Shown: piece after piece, positions 22,878-31,972 of the stretch
Layout: each line of letters starts with the position of its first letter
Numbering within the stretch: position 1 is the first letter of the stretch
Source: Hungatella sp.
GTDB lineage: Bacteria > Bacillota > Clostridia > Lachnospirales > Lachnospiraceae
Direction: 5' to 3'
DNA: 45,522 nt
Assembly (NCBI GenBank): GCA_022795805.1
Contig: JAAWHK010000010.1
Location: 1 to 45,522, forward strand
Notes under the pieces: generated by a model
Databases searched by the model: none
What the model saw: the letters and a program-made list of their open reading frames with translations, nothing else
Told to the model about the DNA's origin: nothing
Made by a program: the position numbers and the translations under genes

Positions 22878-24245
22878 TTAACTGCCCATCGTCTTTTTCA
22901 CCTTTTTAAGCACAATCACATAGCACACCATGTGGGCTCCAAAGGTGATGATCCATGACACCGGATAAGAGACGTACAGAGTCTGCAGCGTCCGATTCAT
23001 GGCAAAAGCCGTGTAGATCCACACCACTCTCAGCGCGCAGGCGCCGGTCAGGGATACGATCATGGGCATCACCGAATACCCCATCCCCCGAAGGCCTCCC
23101 ACCATACAGTCCATGAGGCCGCAGGCGAAATATGTGGTTCCGATGATCTGAAGCCTGCGTATGCCGTACCCGATCACCTCGTGATCCGAGGAATAGATGC
23201 CCAGCAGCTGCCTGGCGAAAATCACCGTCCCGCCTCCCATGATCAGGCCCACCATGGTAGTCACCATGAGACAATACACCAGAATCTTCTTCATGCGCAC
23301 ATACTGTTTGGCCCCAAAATTCTGGCTGGTGAAACTCAGTGCCGTCTGATACACCGCGTTCATGGACGTGTACACGAACCCCTCTATGTTCTGGGCTGCC
23401 GTGTTGCCCGCCATGGCCACGGACCCGAAGGAATTGACCGACGACTGGATCAGCACATTGGACACGGAGAAAATGGCTCCCTGCAGCCCCGCCGGAAGGC
23501 CGATCTTAACGATGGAGCGGGCTTTGTTCCTGACCACGCGGAGCTTTTTTAAGTCCAGCCGGTATCCCGCATCCGTCTTCATAAGGCACCAGACGATGAG
23601 ACACGCGGAAATGCACTGGGAGACTACCGTCGCCAACGCCACCCCTGCCACTCCCATGGACAGGGCGATGACGAAAAACAGGTTCAGGATCACATTGACC
23701 ACACCCGCGATCAGCAGAAAATACAGGGGCCGCTTCGTGTCCCCCACTGCCCGCAGAATGGCGCTTCCGAAATTGTACACCAGGTTGGCCGGCATGCCCA
23801 CAAAGAAAATCTCCATGTACAGAACCGCCAGAGAGAGCACATCCTTTGGCGTTCCCATCAGTTTCAGCAGCGGTCCGGCCAGCACCATACCCACCGCGAT
23901 CAGGATCACCCCGCCTGCGGCTGCCATAACCATGGCCGTGTGCACCGTCTCCTCCAGATCCCGCTGCTGCCCTGCGCCGTAAAACCGGGCCACCATCACA
24001 TTGGCCCCCACAGACAGGCCGATAAACACATTCACCAAAAGATTGATCAGCGCCGACGTGGAGCCTACCGCCGCCAGGGACGCACTGCCCGCGAACCGTC
24101 CTACCACGATAATATCCGCCGCGTTAAACAAAAGCTGCAGAATACCGGACAGAATCAATGGGATGGCAAACACGATAATTTTAACGAAAATCGGGCCGCT
24201 GCACATGTCCATCTCATACGATTTTGTTTTTTTGCCTGCTGTCAT
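22878..24245 (-). CDS. MATE family efflux transporter
   Basis: A 455-residue membrane protein with about 12 hydrophobic spans from the ATG at 24245, which has AGGAGG 5 bases upstream. An earlier ATG at 24278 lacks this. Family landmarks are the N-terminal PLILSGILQLLFNAADIIVVGRFAG split by a polar loop, SLAAVGSTSALINLL, and the second half starting IGLPAGLQGAIFSVSNVLI. MATE proteins expel drugs or metabolites using a sodium or proton gradient; the substrate is unknown. The gene follows the DUF5717-DUF5716-TPR module by 75 bases and may be the last gene of that transcript. Confidence 0.93.
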   Translation of the reverse strand: MTAGKKTKSYEMDMCSGPIFVKIIVFAIPLILSGILQLLFNAADIIVVGRFAGSASLAAVGSTSALINLLVNVFIGLSVGANVMVARFYGAGQQRDLEETVHTAMVMAAAGGVILIAVGMVLAGPLLKLMGTPKDVLSLAVLYMEIFFVGMPANLVYNFGSAILRAVGDTKRPLYFLLIAGVVNVILNLFFVIALSMGVAGVALATVVSQCISACLIVWCLMKTDAGYRLDLKKLRVVRNKARSIVKIGLPAGLQGAIFSVSNVLIQSSVNSFGSVAMAGNTAAQNIEGFVYTSMNAVYQTALSFTSQNFGAKQYVRMKKILVYCLMVTTMVGLIMGGGTVIFARQLLGIYSSDHEVIGYGIRRLQIIGTTYFACGLMDCMVGGLRGMGYSVMPMIVSLTGACALRVVWIYTAFAMNRTLQTLYVSYPVSWIITFGAHMVCYVIVLKKVKKTMGS

Positions 24246-24319
24246 AACTTCCTCCTGCTTTCCCGCTCTCTTCATCATTTTTCTTTTCCGTATCCGGCCC
24301 GGTCCCTATTCAGGATGTC

Positions 24320-25129
24320 TCACGCCATGCCCCGGTACTCCTGCTTCCACTCCTCCACCAGCGCGGCCGCCCCGTCCAGCCTCCTGACGGAATCCTTCTC
24401 AAACAGTTCCCGGATGCGCTTCACTTCCTCAGACTCCTTTGCTGCCTCCTTTGCCTGCTCAAAGTCCTTCTCCCACCTGCTCATAAGCTCCCTCGACACC
24501 TCTGACCGGTATTCCTCCTTCAGCTGCACCTTCGGATTCAGAAGCGTCAGATGGTACATCCTCTCCAGGACAGCCATATCCTTCTTCTTCTCGTAGGACC
24601 TGCCAAAGGCCTCCATGGCTTCCTTGAACTGAAAGATCCTGGCCCGGCAGGCCCCCAGGTTATTCCACACCCGGCTGACGAACAGATCATCCCCGCGGCC
24701 GTCCCCTGCCTCCAGGATCTCCTCATACCCGGCGATGGCTCTCCCGTACTGCTTAAACTGCACCAGGTAATCCGCCTTCCGCTTTGCATACTCGAAGCCG
24801 GGCAGTTTTTTCAGCCCGGCCACCGTCTGACGCAGCCTGTTTAACTCCGCGGTGGTGTAATAGTCGCACTCCTGCATAAACAAAAACAGAACTTCCTCCG
24901 GTCTGTCGCCGCTCTTTATCCTCTGTTCCAGCCGGGCCGCCACAAACCCCATGCCGAATTCATCCCTGATATAATCCACCAGATTCTGATCCATAATACC
25001 GTCCATAAACAAAAGCGGATGGTGGTAAATCCCGTAACACAGCTCCTGGCAGGTGTAGATATTAACCCCCAGCCCCTCCAGAAAATACGGATGCTTTGCC
25101 CGCTTCTGTCTGCACACAATCACACTCAT
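24320..25129 (-). CDS. TPR-like helical protein, third gene of the DUF5717/DUF5716 module
   Basis: A 269-residue soluble protein. The central part reads as tetratricopeptide-like helices (YLVQFKQYGRAIAGYEEILE, WNNLGACRARIFQFKEAMEAF). It is followed by a long charged helix (residues about 205-250, rich in E, K and R). Its ATG overlaps the stop of the upstream DUF5716 gene as ATGA, so the two products are made together. No enzyme motif is visible. The tight coupling suggests a physical partner of the Hsp70/actin-like DUF5716 protein, as TPR proteins often are for Hsp70s. This is inference. Confidence 0.8.
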   Translation of the reverse strand: MSVIVCRQKRAKHPYFLEGLGVNIYTCQELCYGIYHHPLLFMDGIMDQNLVDYIRDEFGMGFVAARLEQRIKSGDRPEEVLFLFMQECDYYTTAELNRLRQTVAGLKKLPGFEYAKRKADYLVQFKQYGRAIAGYEEILEAGDGRGDDLFVSRVWNNLGACRARIFQFKEAMEAFGRSYEKKKDMAVLERMYHLTLLNPKVQLKEEYRSEVSRELMSRWEKDFEQAKEAAKESEEVKRIRELFEKDSVRRLDGAAALVEEWKQEYRGMA

Positions 25130-26352
25130 AGCCTAACCTCTTGCCTGATCACTGCCCCTGTGGACGGAAACAGCTCCCCGAACCCCTGATCCGTCACCGT
25201 CACCGTCATGGTCCTCTCGTCCAGAAACCCTGTCTGGAGAAGGACCCGCAGGGTCTTCCCATCCCTTTTGGGGAATCCCTCCAGCACCATCTTCACTGTC
25301 TTCTTCTTTCTCTGGTCCGGCGGTGTAATGATAAACTCCAGATAATCCTGTCCGTCCAGAATCAGCTCTACCTCCGTCCCCGCCTCGTACCAGCTGACTC
25401 CGGCGTTTGCCAGTATAAGCTGGTTATCCTGATCCTTGTGAAGCACCTTCATGGACACGCTGGAATCCAGACGCCCCTCGCAGATACACACATAAGGGTA
25501 CGCGCTTTTCTCCCGCAGCAGATCCTCCCCCCGATACACCGCTCCCCGGGCGAAAAGTTCGGCTTCCACGTACACCCTTCTGCGATTGCACACCAGTTTC
25601 ATAAATCCGTCTGCCCAGTCCCGGCTCTCAAATCCCTTTCCCGTGAGAAACACGGAGGAGAACAGCTTCCTCTGAAGCATCCTCCCCCCGCAGGAGCACA
25701 GGATCCTGTCCGCCATCCTTCCCCCGGCCGCCGTGTTCAGGATATCTAGGCTGAACCCCTCCTCCAGCTCCTCCCTCTCCGCCACCACCGTAGTCTGCCT
25801 CAGCCCGCGCTGCACCTTCATCTCGAAGTAGCTGAGCCCGTCATCGGATAAATCAAACATACCTACCTGGTTGTTCCACACCTCCCGCTTTTGACTCAGC
25901 ACATAGTACATAAAGCTCTCCGTATGACTGATGACACGGATATCCTTCCCCGCCACCCCCGCATACTCGCCGCAACCTGCCAGACACTTCAAAAGACGCG
26001 CCTCGATCCGGGGCACGGAAAACACCAGCCGGCTTATATTCGTTGTCCCGTACTCCTTTCGCGCCAGCGCCAGAACCTGGATTATAAACTGGACCATCAG
26101 CTGTTCGCCCCTGTAGCGGATACCTCCGATCGTGGCCGTGCCGTCTTTTATCACCTGCTTCACCAGCTTATCTACCATCACCCCGCTCCCTTCCAGGGCG
26201 CTGGCGTAAGCCGGTTCTCCCACCAGCCACAATTCCTCTTCCTTTTTTCTGCAGATAACCGTCGGCAGCGTCCAGGTCTTCTCTCCCTGTGCACAGACCA
26301 GCTGCGTATAGGCATCACACAGATCCAATCCCAGTACCAATCCCTCCATCAA
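25126..26352 (-). CDS. DUF5716-like protein with Hsp70/actin-fold ATPase motifs
   Basis: A 408-residue protein. In order it shows a phosphate-1-like loop GLVLGLDLCDAYTQL (D10), a connect-1-like HTESFMYYVLSQ (143-154), phosphate-2-like GMFDLSDDGLSYFEM (164-178), and an adenosine-type motif VFLTGKGFES (234-243) with ELFARGAVY (265-273). This is the layout of the Hsp70/actin ATPase superfamily. The last 130 residues are beta-rich (LILDGQDYLEFIITPPDQ), recalling a substrate-binding-like sandwich. AAGGGGAAG lies before the ATG, 23 bases after the DUF5717 gene. I recall the family as DUF5716. ATP binding is predicted, not shown, and several loops deviate from the consensus. Confidence 0.8.
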   Translation of the reverse strand: MMEGLVLGLDLCDAYTQLVCAQGEKTWTLPTVICRKKEEELWLVGEPAYASALEGSGVMVDKLVKQVIKDGTATIGGIRYRGEQLMVQFIIQVLALARKEYGTTNISRLVFSVPRIEARLLKCLAGCGEYAGVAGKDIRVISHTESFMYYVLSQKREVWNNQVGMFDLSDDGLSYFEMKVQRGLRQTTVVAEREELEEGFSLDILNTAAGGRMADRILCSCGGRMLQRKLFSSVFLTGKGFESRDWADGFMKLVCNRRRVYVEAELFARGAVYRGEDLLREKSAYPYVCICEGRLDSSVSMKVLHKDQDNQLILANAGVSWYEAGTEVELILDGQDYLEFIITPPDQRKKKTVKMVLEGFPKRDGKTLRVLLQTGFLDERTMTVTVTDQGFGELFPSTGAVIRQEVRL

Positions 26353-26375
26353 CTTCCCCTTTTACTTTCTATACC

Positions 26376-29300
26376 TCACAGCAGCTGAAACAGTTCCTCC
26401 ACCGCTGCATTTTTCTGAACATATTCCTCCATGGCTTCCCGAAGCCCCTGCTCCTCCTTCACATTGAGACACAGGGTCATCTGATTCAGCAAGCTGAACC
26501 GGCTCTTTTTATCCCCTGAGTCCGTCACATCGCAGGAGATGCTTCCCTCCTTCACCAGCACTCTCTCGCCGCCCCTCTGCTCGTAGATCTCGTACTCCAT
26601 GATCTCACCCTGGAACAGGATCTTCTGCCTCACAAAGACGCCCTGGTACACCCGCCTCATTTCATCCCTGTGGAATCTCTCCTCCTGGGGAAGGATCCGT
26701 ATCTGCAGCTCCACCTTGGAATCTTTCTGGCCGATATACTGAACGATTCCCTTGTCCAGTATATCCTCCGGGATCCGAATCGATCCTGTCAGCTGTTTAA
26801 AGTGTGCAAATACCATGTTGTCCTCCAGAAGCTGATCCACGATCATCTGGCACAGCTGCGTCTGCTCCTTGGTAAGGCTCGGCAGGCCGCTGTAGTACTT
26901 GCTCAGGGCCAGAAGGTAGATTGTGGAGATTCTCCCCTTTTCACCGCATGTGCGGATAAGTTCCTCCAGATAATGGAACACCTTGTCCGCCGCCGGTACA
27001 TCGTGGAGAAAATATTCCGAACTCTTTATGGTAAAGTATGCCCTGACAATGCTCTCCCCTCTCTGTTTTCTCGTGACATAGAGGGCAAAAACCTTGTCAA
27101 TGCGCTGTGATTCCCCCGTAAACATCATCTGTCCTAAAAGCCGCTCCTCCATATCATAGGTCTCCACCTGCGCCTTTACACTTTTTAGAAGCACACCGTA
27201 CATCTGACCGCAGGTCCCGTTAAAATGCTCGCACAGATAATCCAGAATCACGCTGTCCGCCTTCCCGGACTCATAAACCGTAAATCCCACCCATAAAAGA
27301 AACTCATCCTCGTCAAACATCTGCTCCAGGATCATCTGGCTGCACAGCTTCCGGAGGACCTCCTCACTGACCCTGGTGCCGAACCGGCTCATCATATGGC
27401 AGGCCTCTTTCATATACCCGTGGTTCACCAGAGCCTCGCACAGCCCATCTCTCTGGGCTTTTGACAGAACCCCTGCGTCCTCCGACAGCACGGACAGAAT
27501 CCTGTCCTCCTCTTTCCCGCTCTCCTCCTTTTTGTAGTACCGGATCAGCCGGTCGATCAGCAGCTTCCGATACAGGGGGTGGAGGGGCAGGCGGCTGAGG
27601 GCTCTTTGAGCAATCTTCCTTCCCTCCCCGTCCAGCTCCTCCGACGACGCCTCCTTGCAGGCAGCCAGAAGAAGCATGGGCTGGTCAGGCTCCATCTCAA
27701 AACACCGTTTTTCCAGTTCCGGCTTATCCAAAACCCTGGTCTTCACATAGCCCATTCCCGTATACCGGTTGCCGTATGCATCCTGAAATAAAATGCCCAC
27801 CTCCCTGGAGAATATAGGCACATAGGCCACCCCGTCCTCCAGAGGGTACACCGCCTCCTCCGTCAGCTCCGCGTAACACACCACCACATATTTCATGCGC
27901 CTGTTGGAGCAGCTGATGCGGTACGATCGCAGCAGGGCAGGCAGCGCCTTTGCCAGGGAGGAATCAATCATATCCGCGTAGATCATCTCATCATAGATAA
28001 CCGCCAGACGGCTGCTGATCCTGGATTCCAGTGCCTGCTCCACCGCAAATTCACTGATGGCCCGCTCGTACTCCTTGTACACGGTGCTGTCCTCACTGAC
28101 ATAACGGATGATATTCTCGTAGAGAGCCTCCCTGCTGCCTCTCTCCAGATCATGTTTGTAGGAGAAATACAAAAGCACCTGCTTCGGTATGGCCTGCTTA
28201 TAATCCTTTGGCAGGGAATACAGGAAATATTCGTACAGCCTGGTCAGGCTTAACTGCTCCCGCACTGCCCGGTCATACCACACAAAATCCTGCTCTCTCT
28301 GGTACCCGCCCCGGATCATCAGACTGCACACGGCCTCCAGAATCTCCGTGCGGGGAAAATTTTCATAAAGTTTTTTCAGCACCCTGCAGCACAGAGGCTG
28401 ATAATGTCTGTTGACCCCTGAAAGCTTTGCGGCCTTCACCGCCAGCTCTTCGCTCACCAGATTCCTGCGCGCCCCGAAGTTTAAGGCCTGAAGTTCCATG
28501 GCGCCGATCCCGTAGAGAAGCTGAGGCATCTGATTCCACAGGCTTAAAGCATGCTGGTACATAAAGGGACTGCGGCACCCTTCCCCGTAGAGAACCTTCA
28601 GCCGGCTCAGAACCTCCCCCGGATTCTCAAAGCTCCAGTTTTCGTCACACATGGTGCAGAGATAGAACAGGAGGTAATCCGCCTTTCCCTCCTCCACATA
28701 CTTTCCCAGAAGCCGTCTAAGGGACTCCCTCTTCTCATGGTCCGGATACACGGCCGTCGACACATACTCGTACAGGCAGTACCACTGAGGGTTCTCCATC
28801 CGATCCTGACAGATGGCGTCGCCGCATTCCTTCAGATAGGAGCCGGCTTCATCATACTGTTTCAGAAGCACTTTCAGCTCCGCCTGCATCAGAGAAAGCT
28901 GGGGGGATTTCCCCCGACTCATGCAAAGCTGCTCCAGCTCCTCCGTCATCAGCCTCTCCAGCTCCCCTTTCTCCCCTCTCCCGGCCTCATATTCCAGCCT
29001 CAGAGACAGATATCGGCCATACTTTCTCTGCCTTGGACGTCCTTCCTTCGCAGGCATCCCGTGGGCCTCCACGGACACGGTGACGGATTCATACATGGTT
29101 TCCACGGTGATGCTCCCGTAGTTCTTTCCCCCGTGAAGGGAAACGGGATTGATCTCATAGGGAAACCGGCAGACGCCGTCCTGGAAATCTTCGTCCTTTA
29201 TGGTTCTGTTAAGGCTCTGGATAAATCCCCCGTCCACCCTGACGGTTACCGGCAGATACCCCCAGCCCTCCTTCTTTATCTCCAGCACATCCGATATGAT

Positions 29301-29921
29301 CTGATCGGACGCATAGTACTCCCTTTTGAGCCCTTCCACCCGCAGCTTCACCGGTTCCTTGATCTTCAGCGCAATAAAAAACTGCTCCAGCTGCCCGAAG
29401 CGGTTGCCCTGGCCCCGAAGTCCGTCATAAACCGCCCGAATGGCCATATCCTGCATAAAAGGCGCTTCCATGAAATCCCGGAATTCGAAAAGCCGCAGAG
29501 CCAGATCATAGTCCCGCCGCGCCAAAGCCGCAAAATCCTTCGTCTCCTTCAGCTGCGACAGGATCTTTCCGGAATTGCCCGTCTCCAGGCGAAAAGAATA
29601 AGGAATCTCTTTCTCCCCTCCGTTGGTCACCAGGTAAAAAGATCCCTCTATCGCGTCCCCGTATTCCAGATATCTGCTGTTCACTTCATAACCGATGTGG
29701 CACCGCATCCCCCCAAAGGAAGAATTCAATACTTTTACTCTGTAATTGGAAGAATATACCAGCCCTTTGCCGTGGATCCCGTTATCGCTGACGATCACCA
29801 GATCCCCTCTTCTGCGCTCCCCGACTCTGATCTCTTCCTCTATCACCGAAGGCTGCACCGTCAAAGCCGGCACATCCATGTCTATGATGCCCTTTGCCAG
29901 GCGGTTAATCCGCTCTCTCAT
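26376..29921 (-). CDS. DUF5717-like giant scaffold protein
   Basis: A 1181-residue soluble protein. The N-terminal 280 residues are beta-rich, with two Ig-like repeats (RRGDLVIVSDNGIHGKGLVY, VKVLNSSFGGMRCHIGYEV). About 700 residues of irregular helical repeats follow, an alpha-solenoid. A beta-rich C-terminal domain ends the chain (FVRQKILFQGEIMEYEIYEQ). No membrane span, signal peptide or catalytic motif is seen. I recall such proteins as DUF5717, found next to DUF5716 in Lachnospiraceae. It is first in a three-gene module with DUF5716 and a TPR protein. GTGAGG precedes the ATG. A large scaffold working with an Hsp70/actin-like ATPase is the natural inference. Function is unknown. Confidence 0.82.
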   Translation of the reverse strand: MRERINRLAKGIIDMDVPALTVQPSVIEEEIRVGERRRGDLVIVSDNGIHGKGLVYSSNYRVKVLNSSFGGMRCHIGYEVNSRYLEYGDAIEGSFYLVTNGGEKEIPYSFRLETGNSGKILSQLKETKDFAALARRDYDLALRLFEFRDFMEAPFMQDMAIRAVYDGLRGQGNRFGQLEQFFIALKIKEPVKLRVEGLKREYYASDQIISDVLEIKKEGWGYLPVTVRVDGGFIQSLNRTIKDEDFQDGVCRFPYEINPVSLHGGKNYGSITVETMYESVTVSVEAHGMPAKEGRPRQRKYGRYLSLRLEYEAGRGEKGELERLMTEELEQLCMSRGKSPQLSLMQAELKVLLKQYDEAGSYLKECGDAICQDRMENPQWYCLYEYVSTAVYPDHEKRESLRRLLGKYVEEGKADYLLFYLCTMCDENWSFENPGEVLSRLKVLYGEGCRSPFMYQHALSLWNQMPQLLYGIGAMELQALNFGARRNLVSEELAVKAAKLSGVNRHYQPLCCRVLKKLYENFPRTEILEAVCSLMIRGGYQREQDFVWYDRAVREQLSLTRLYEYFLYSLPKDYKQAIPKQVLLYFSYKHDLERGSREALYENIIRYVSEDSTVYKEYERAISEFAVEQALESRISSRLAVIYDEMIYADMIDSSLAKALPALLRSYRISCSNRRMKYVVVCYAELTEEAVYPLEDGVAYVPIFSREVGILFQDAYGNRYTGMGYVKTRVLDKPELEKRCFEMEPDQPMLLLAACKEASSEELDGEGRKIAQRALSRLPLHPLYRKLLIDRLIRYYKKEESGKEEDRILSVLSEDAGVLSKAQRDGLCEALVNHGYMKEACHMMSRFGTRVSEEVLRKLCSQMILEQMFDEDEFLLWVGFTVYESGKADSVILDYLCEHFNGTCGQMYGVLLKSVKAQVETYDMEERLLGQMMFTGESQRIDKVFALYVTRKQRGESIVRAYFTIKSSEYFLHDVPAADKVFHYLEELIRTCGEKGRISTIYLLALSKYYSGLPSLTKEQTQLCQMIVDQLLEDNMVFAHFKQLTGSIRIPEDILDKGIVQYIGQKDSKVELQIRILPQEERFHRDEMRRVYQGVFVRQKILFQGEIMEYEIYEQRGGERVLVKEGSISCDVTDSGDKKSRFSLLNQMTLCLNVKEEQGLREAMEEYVQKNAAVEELFQLL

Positions 29922-30024
29922 GTTTCCTCACCTGTCTTTTGCCCATTTTCCTAATTCTAACATACTTTTTGCCGTTTTACTACATGAAAAAAACTAATCT
30001 GACAATTTTCGATAAAATCAGGTC

Positions 30025-30052
30025 TTGCTTTTTTTTCATAACGTGATAGAAT
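30025..30052 (+). promoter_or_regulatory. Promoter of the tRNA-Ala/tRNA-Val pair
   Basis: Plus strand -35 TTGCTT (30025-30030), 16-base spacer, -10 TAGAAT (30047-30052), 8 bases before the first tRNA base. Confidence 0.6.
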
Positions 30053-30060
30053 AGACGTAT

Positions 30061-30133
30061 GGGGCATTAGCGCAGTTGGGAGCGCGCAACATTCGCATTG
30101 TTGAGGCCGTGGGTTCGAATCCCATATGCTCCA
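30061..30133 (+). tRNA. tRNA-Ala (anticodon CGC)
   Basis: The acceptor stem GGGGCAT/ATGCTCC has one G-T pair. A D-arm with GCGC...GCGC, the anticodon stem CAACA/TGTTG with loop TTCGCAT, and the T-arm GTGGG-TTCGAAT-CCCAT complete the cloverleaf. Anticodon CGC reads the alanine codon GCG. CCA is not encoded. Confidence 0.95.
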
Positions 30134-30136
30134 TAT

Positions 30137-30210
30137 GGAAGCATAGCTCAGCTGGGATGAGCGTTCGCCTCACACGCGAGAGGTCATGGGTTCGAGCCCC
30201 ATTGCTTCCA
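30137..30210 (+). tRNA. tRNA-Val (anticodon CAC)
   Basis: A perfect acceptor stem GGAAGCA/TGCTTCC, the D-arm AGCTCAGCTGGGATGAGC, and the anticodon loop CTCACAC give anticodon CAC for the valine codon GTG. The T-arm has TTCGAGC. It starts 3 bases after tRNA-Ala and is surely co-transcribed. Confidence 0.95.
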
Positions 30211-30221
30211 TTTATCGTGCA

Positions 30222-30268
30222 GGGGGCTGTCACACCTGTGATTTTATCTGCGGTGTGACGGCCCTTTG
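30222..30268 (+). terminator. Terminator behind the tRNA pair
   Basis: GGGCTGTCACACC pairs with GGTGTGACGGCCC (12 of 13) around a loop of about 15 bases, followed by TTTGCTGT on the plus strand. The T-run is short. It separates the tRNAs from the DUF4364 gene. Confidence 0.7.
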
Positions 30269-30303
30269 CTGTATCTGTAAGCTTCCTGACAGGAGTGTTC
30301 GCG

Positions 30304-30825
30304 ATGTTATCCGACCCTATGACATTGTACAAGCTGATGAATCTCTACATGCTGAAACAGGTTAATTTTCCGCTGACCAATTCCCAGTTGACGGATTTTT
30401 TTCTTGCGCACGAATATGCCACCTATTTCACCCTTCAGCAGGCCTTAAACGAGCTGGCCGAGTCCAGCCTCATAAAGGTCCACTCCAGCCACAATACCAC
30501 CCGTTATGAGATCACCAGGGAGGGCGATGACACCCTGGACTTTTTCGGAAAGAACATTCCTCCGGCTATCGTGGACGACATGAACCACTATCTGAAGGAG
30601 AACCGCTTCCGGATGCGGGATGAGGCCGGGGTCATCACTGATTACTATAAGTCCACCAGCCAGGATTATGTGGTTCACTGTGAACTCAGAGAGGGCAAGG
30701 CGGTTCTTCTGGATCTGAGCCTGTCCGTTCCCGACAGGGACCAGGCGGAGACCATGTGCAGCCGGTGGAAGGAGAAGAATCCCGAGATCTATTCGTTTAT
30801 CGTGAAAACTCTGATGGGAGACTGA
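30304..30825 (+). CDS. DUF4364 family winged-helix protein
   Basis: A 173-residue protein starting MLSDPMTLYKLMNLYMLKQV, the usual opening of DUF4364 proteins. The N-terminal 75 residues form a winged-helix fold (TNSQLTDFFLAHEYATYFTL, then the wing RYEITREGDDTLDFF). The rest is an alpha/beta domain with VVHCELREGKAVLLDLSLSV. AGGAG is 8 bases before the ATG at 30304. A GTG at 30295 is in frame but is less well placed. It is presumed to be a DNA-binding regulator; its targets are unknown. It is followed by a small membrane-protein gene 17 bases downstream. Confidence 0.9.
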   Translation: MLSDPMTLYKLMNLYMLKQVNFPLTNSQLTDFFLAHEYATYFTLQQALNELAESSLIKVHSSHNTTRYEITREGDDTLDFFGKNIPPAIVDDMNHYLKENRFRMRDEAGVITDYYKSTSQDYVVHCELREGKAVLLDLSLSVPDRDQAETMCSRWKEKNPEIYSFIVKTLMGD

Positions 30826-30842
30826 CAGAAAGGAGCCTATCT

Positions 30843-31145
30843 ATGAAATTCCGGTCATATACAGAAAGACTGTGCCGCCGGCTGGCGAAAAAAAAGAAAT
30901 TGTTAAAGCGAAAAGCCCTTCTTTTCAAGGTTAAGATATTTTTCACCTGCGTGCTGCCGGTGGTGGTTGTCCTTCTGGCCGTGAAGGTCATGAAGACCCT
31001 CGTAAGGATCGAGATACGGAAGGCCGCGGGCGCAGGAAAGCACGGCCCGGCCGGCACCCGCAAGCCGGTGAGACAGCCGATTGAGCAGACCAGCGAAAAA
31101 CCTGCATTCATAACTCCCGAACCCGTGGACTCCTCCTGCATATGA
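30843..31145 (+). CDS. Small single-span membrane protein (100 aa)
   Basis: A 100-residue protein from the ATG at 30843, chosen for AAAGGAG 7 bases upstream. The frame is open further into the preceding gene but without a site. It begins with a highly basic segment (RLCRRLAKKKKLLKRKAL), then one transmembrane span (about 31-51, IFFTCVLPVVVVLLAVKVMK), and a polar proline- and glycine-rich tail. No family is recognised. The basic N-terminus predicts a cytoplasmic N-end and an external tail. Confidence 0.72.
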   Translation: MKFRSYTERLCRRLAKKKKLLKRKALLFKVKIFFTCVLPVVVVLLAVKVMKTLVRIEIRKAAGAGKHGPAGTRKPVRQPIEQTSEKPAFITPEPVDSSCI

Positions 31146-31174
31146 CTTTCTGAATCACATCTTTTTGGCCGGCA

Positions 31175-31942
31175 TCACAGGCGCTTCATATGGAATCCGC
31201 CGTCTACGTCTATATAATCGCCTGTGGTATACAGGAATTTGTCGCTGCACAGAGCGCTTACCACCCCGGCCACATCCTCAGGCCGTCCCCATCTGGCTAT
31301 GGGGAACACGCCGTCTGCGATCATCTTATCGTATTTATCCCCCACCCCGCTTGTCATATCCGTGGCGATGATGCCCGGCCGCACTTCATGGACCAGAATC
31401 CCTTCCCCGGCCAGACGGTCCGCATAGAGCTTGGTCAGCATGGATACCCCTGCCTTGGACACACAGTATTCCCCGCGGCTGACGGAAGACACCACGGCAC
31501 TGCAGCTGGACACGTTGATAATGACTCCCTTCCTTCCTCCTGACGCCTCCTGACGTATCATCTGCTTTGCCGCGGCCTGGGTCAGAAACATATTGCCCTT
31601 GGTATTAATATTCATCACCCTGTCAAAGCTCTCCTCCGTCATCTCCAAAAGATCGGTCCGCTGCCTGGGAGCCACGCCCGCGTTGTTCACCAGAACATCG
31701 ATTCGGCCGAATCTGTTTACTGCCGCGTCCACGATTCTCAGGCGGTCCTCATGACTGCCTATGTCTGCCTGAACATAGACGCAGCAGATCCCCAGATTCT
31801 CCAGCTCGTCTATGCTTTTCTGATTTTTCTCCCTGGAACCTGCCGCCGCCATAACGATGGCGTATCCCTCCCCTCCCAGCTGCCGCGCAATGGCAAAACC
31901 GATCCCCCGGCTGGAGCCTGTTACAATCGCAGTCTTATCCAT
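31175..31942 (-). CDS. Short-chain dehydrogenase/reductase (FabG-like)
   Basis: A 255-residue SDR. It has the nucleotide-binding TGSSRGIG, the NNAG motif (LVNNAGVAPRQ), and the catalytic serine and Y-x-x-x-K in NVSSCSAVVSSVSRGEYCVSKAG. The end DGGFHMKRL is typical. It reduces a carbonyl or oxidises an alcohol with NAD(P)(H); the substrate is unknown. It lies 30 bases after a flavin oxidoreductase gene, and the two may act in sequence on a common unsaturated or keto substrate. A general 3-oxoacyl-ACP reductase name would be an over-reading. Confidence 0.9.
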   Translation of the reverse strand: MDKTAIVTGSSRGIGFAIARQLGGEGYAIVMAAAGSREKNQKSIDELENLGICCVYVQADIGSHEDRLRIVDAAVNRFGRIDVLVNNAGVAPRQRTDLLEMTEESFDRVMNINTKGNMFLTQAAAKQMIRQEASGGRKGVIINVSSCSAVVSSVSRGEYCVSKAGVSMLTKLYADRLAGEGILVHEVRPGIIATDMTSGVGDKYDKMIADGVFPIARWGRPEDVAGVVSALCSDKFLYTTGDYIDVDGGFHMKRL

Positions 31943-31972
31943 CCTGTTCTCTCCTTATTCTATAAACCCTGA

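Noticed and set aside
28551-29954. 467-codon open frame on the plus strand
   Set aside because: Antisense shadow of the DUF5717 gene. Low-complexity composition, no recognisable domain, and the minus-strand gene is clearly real.
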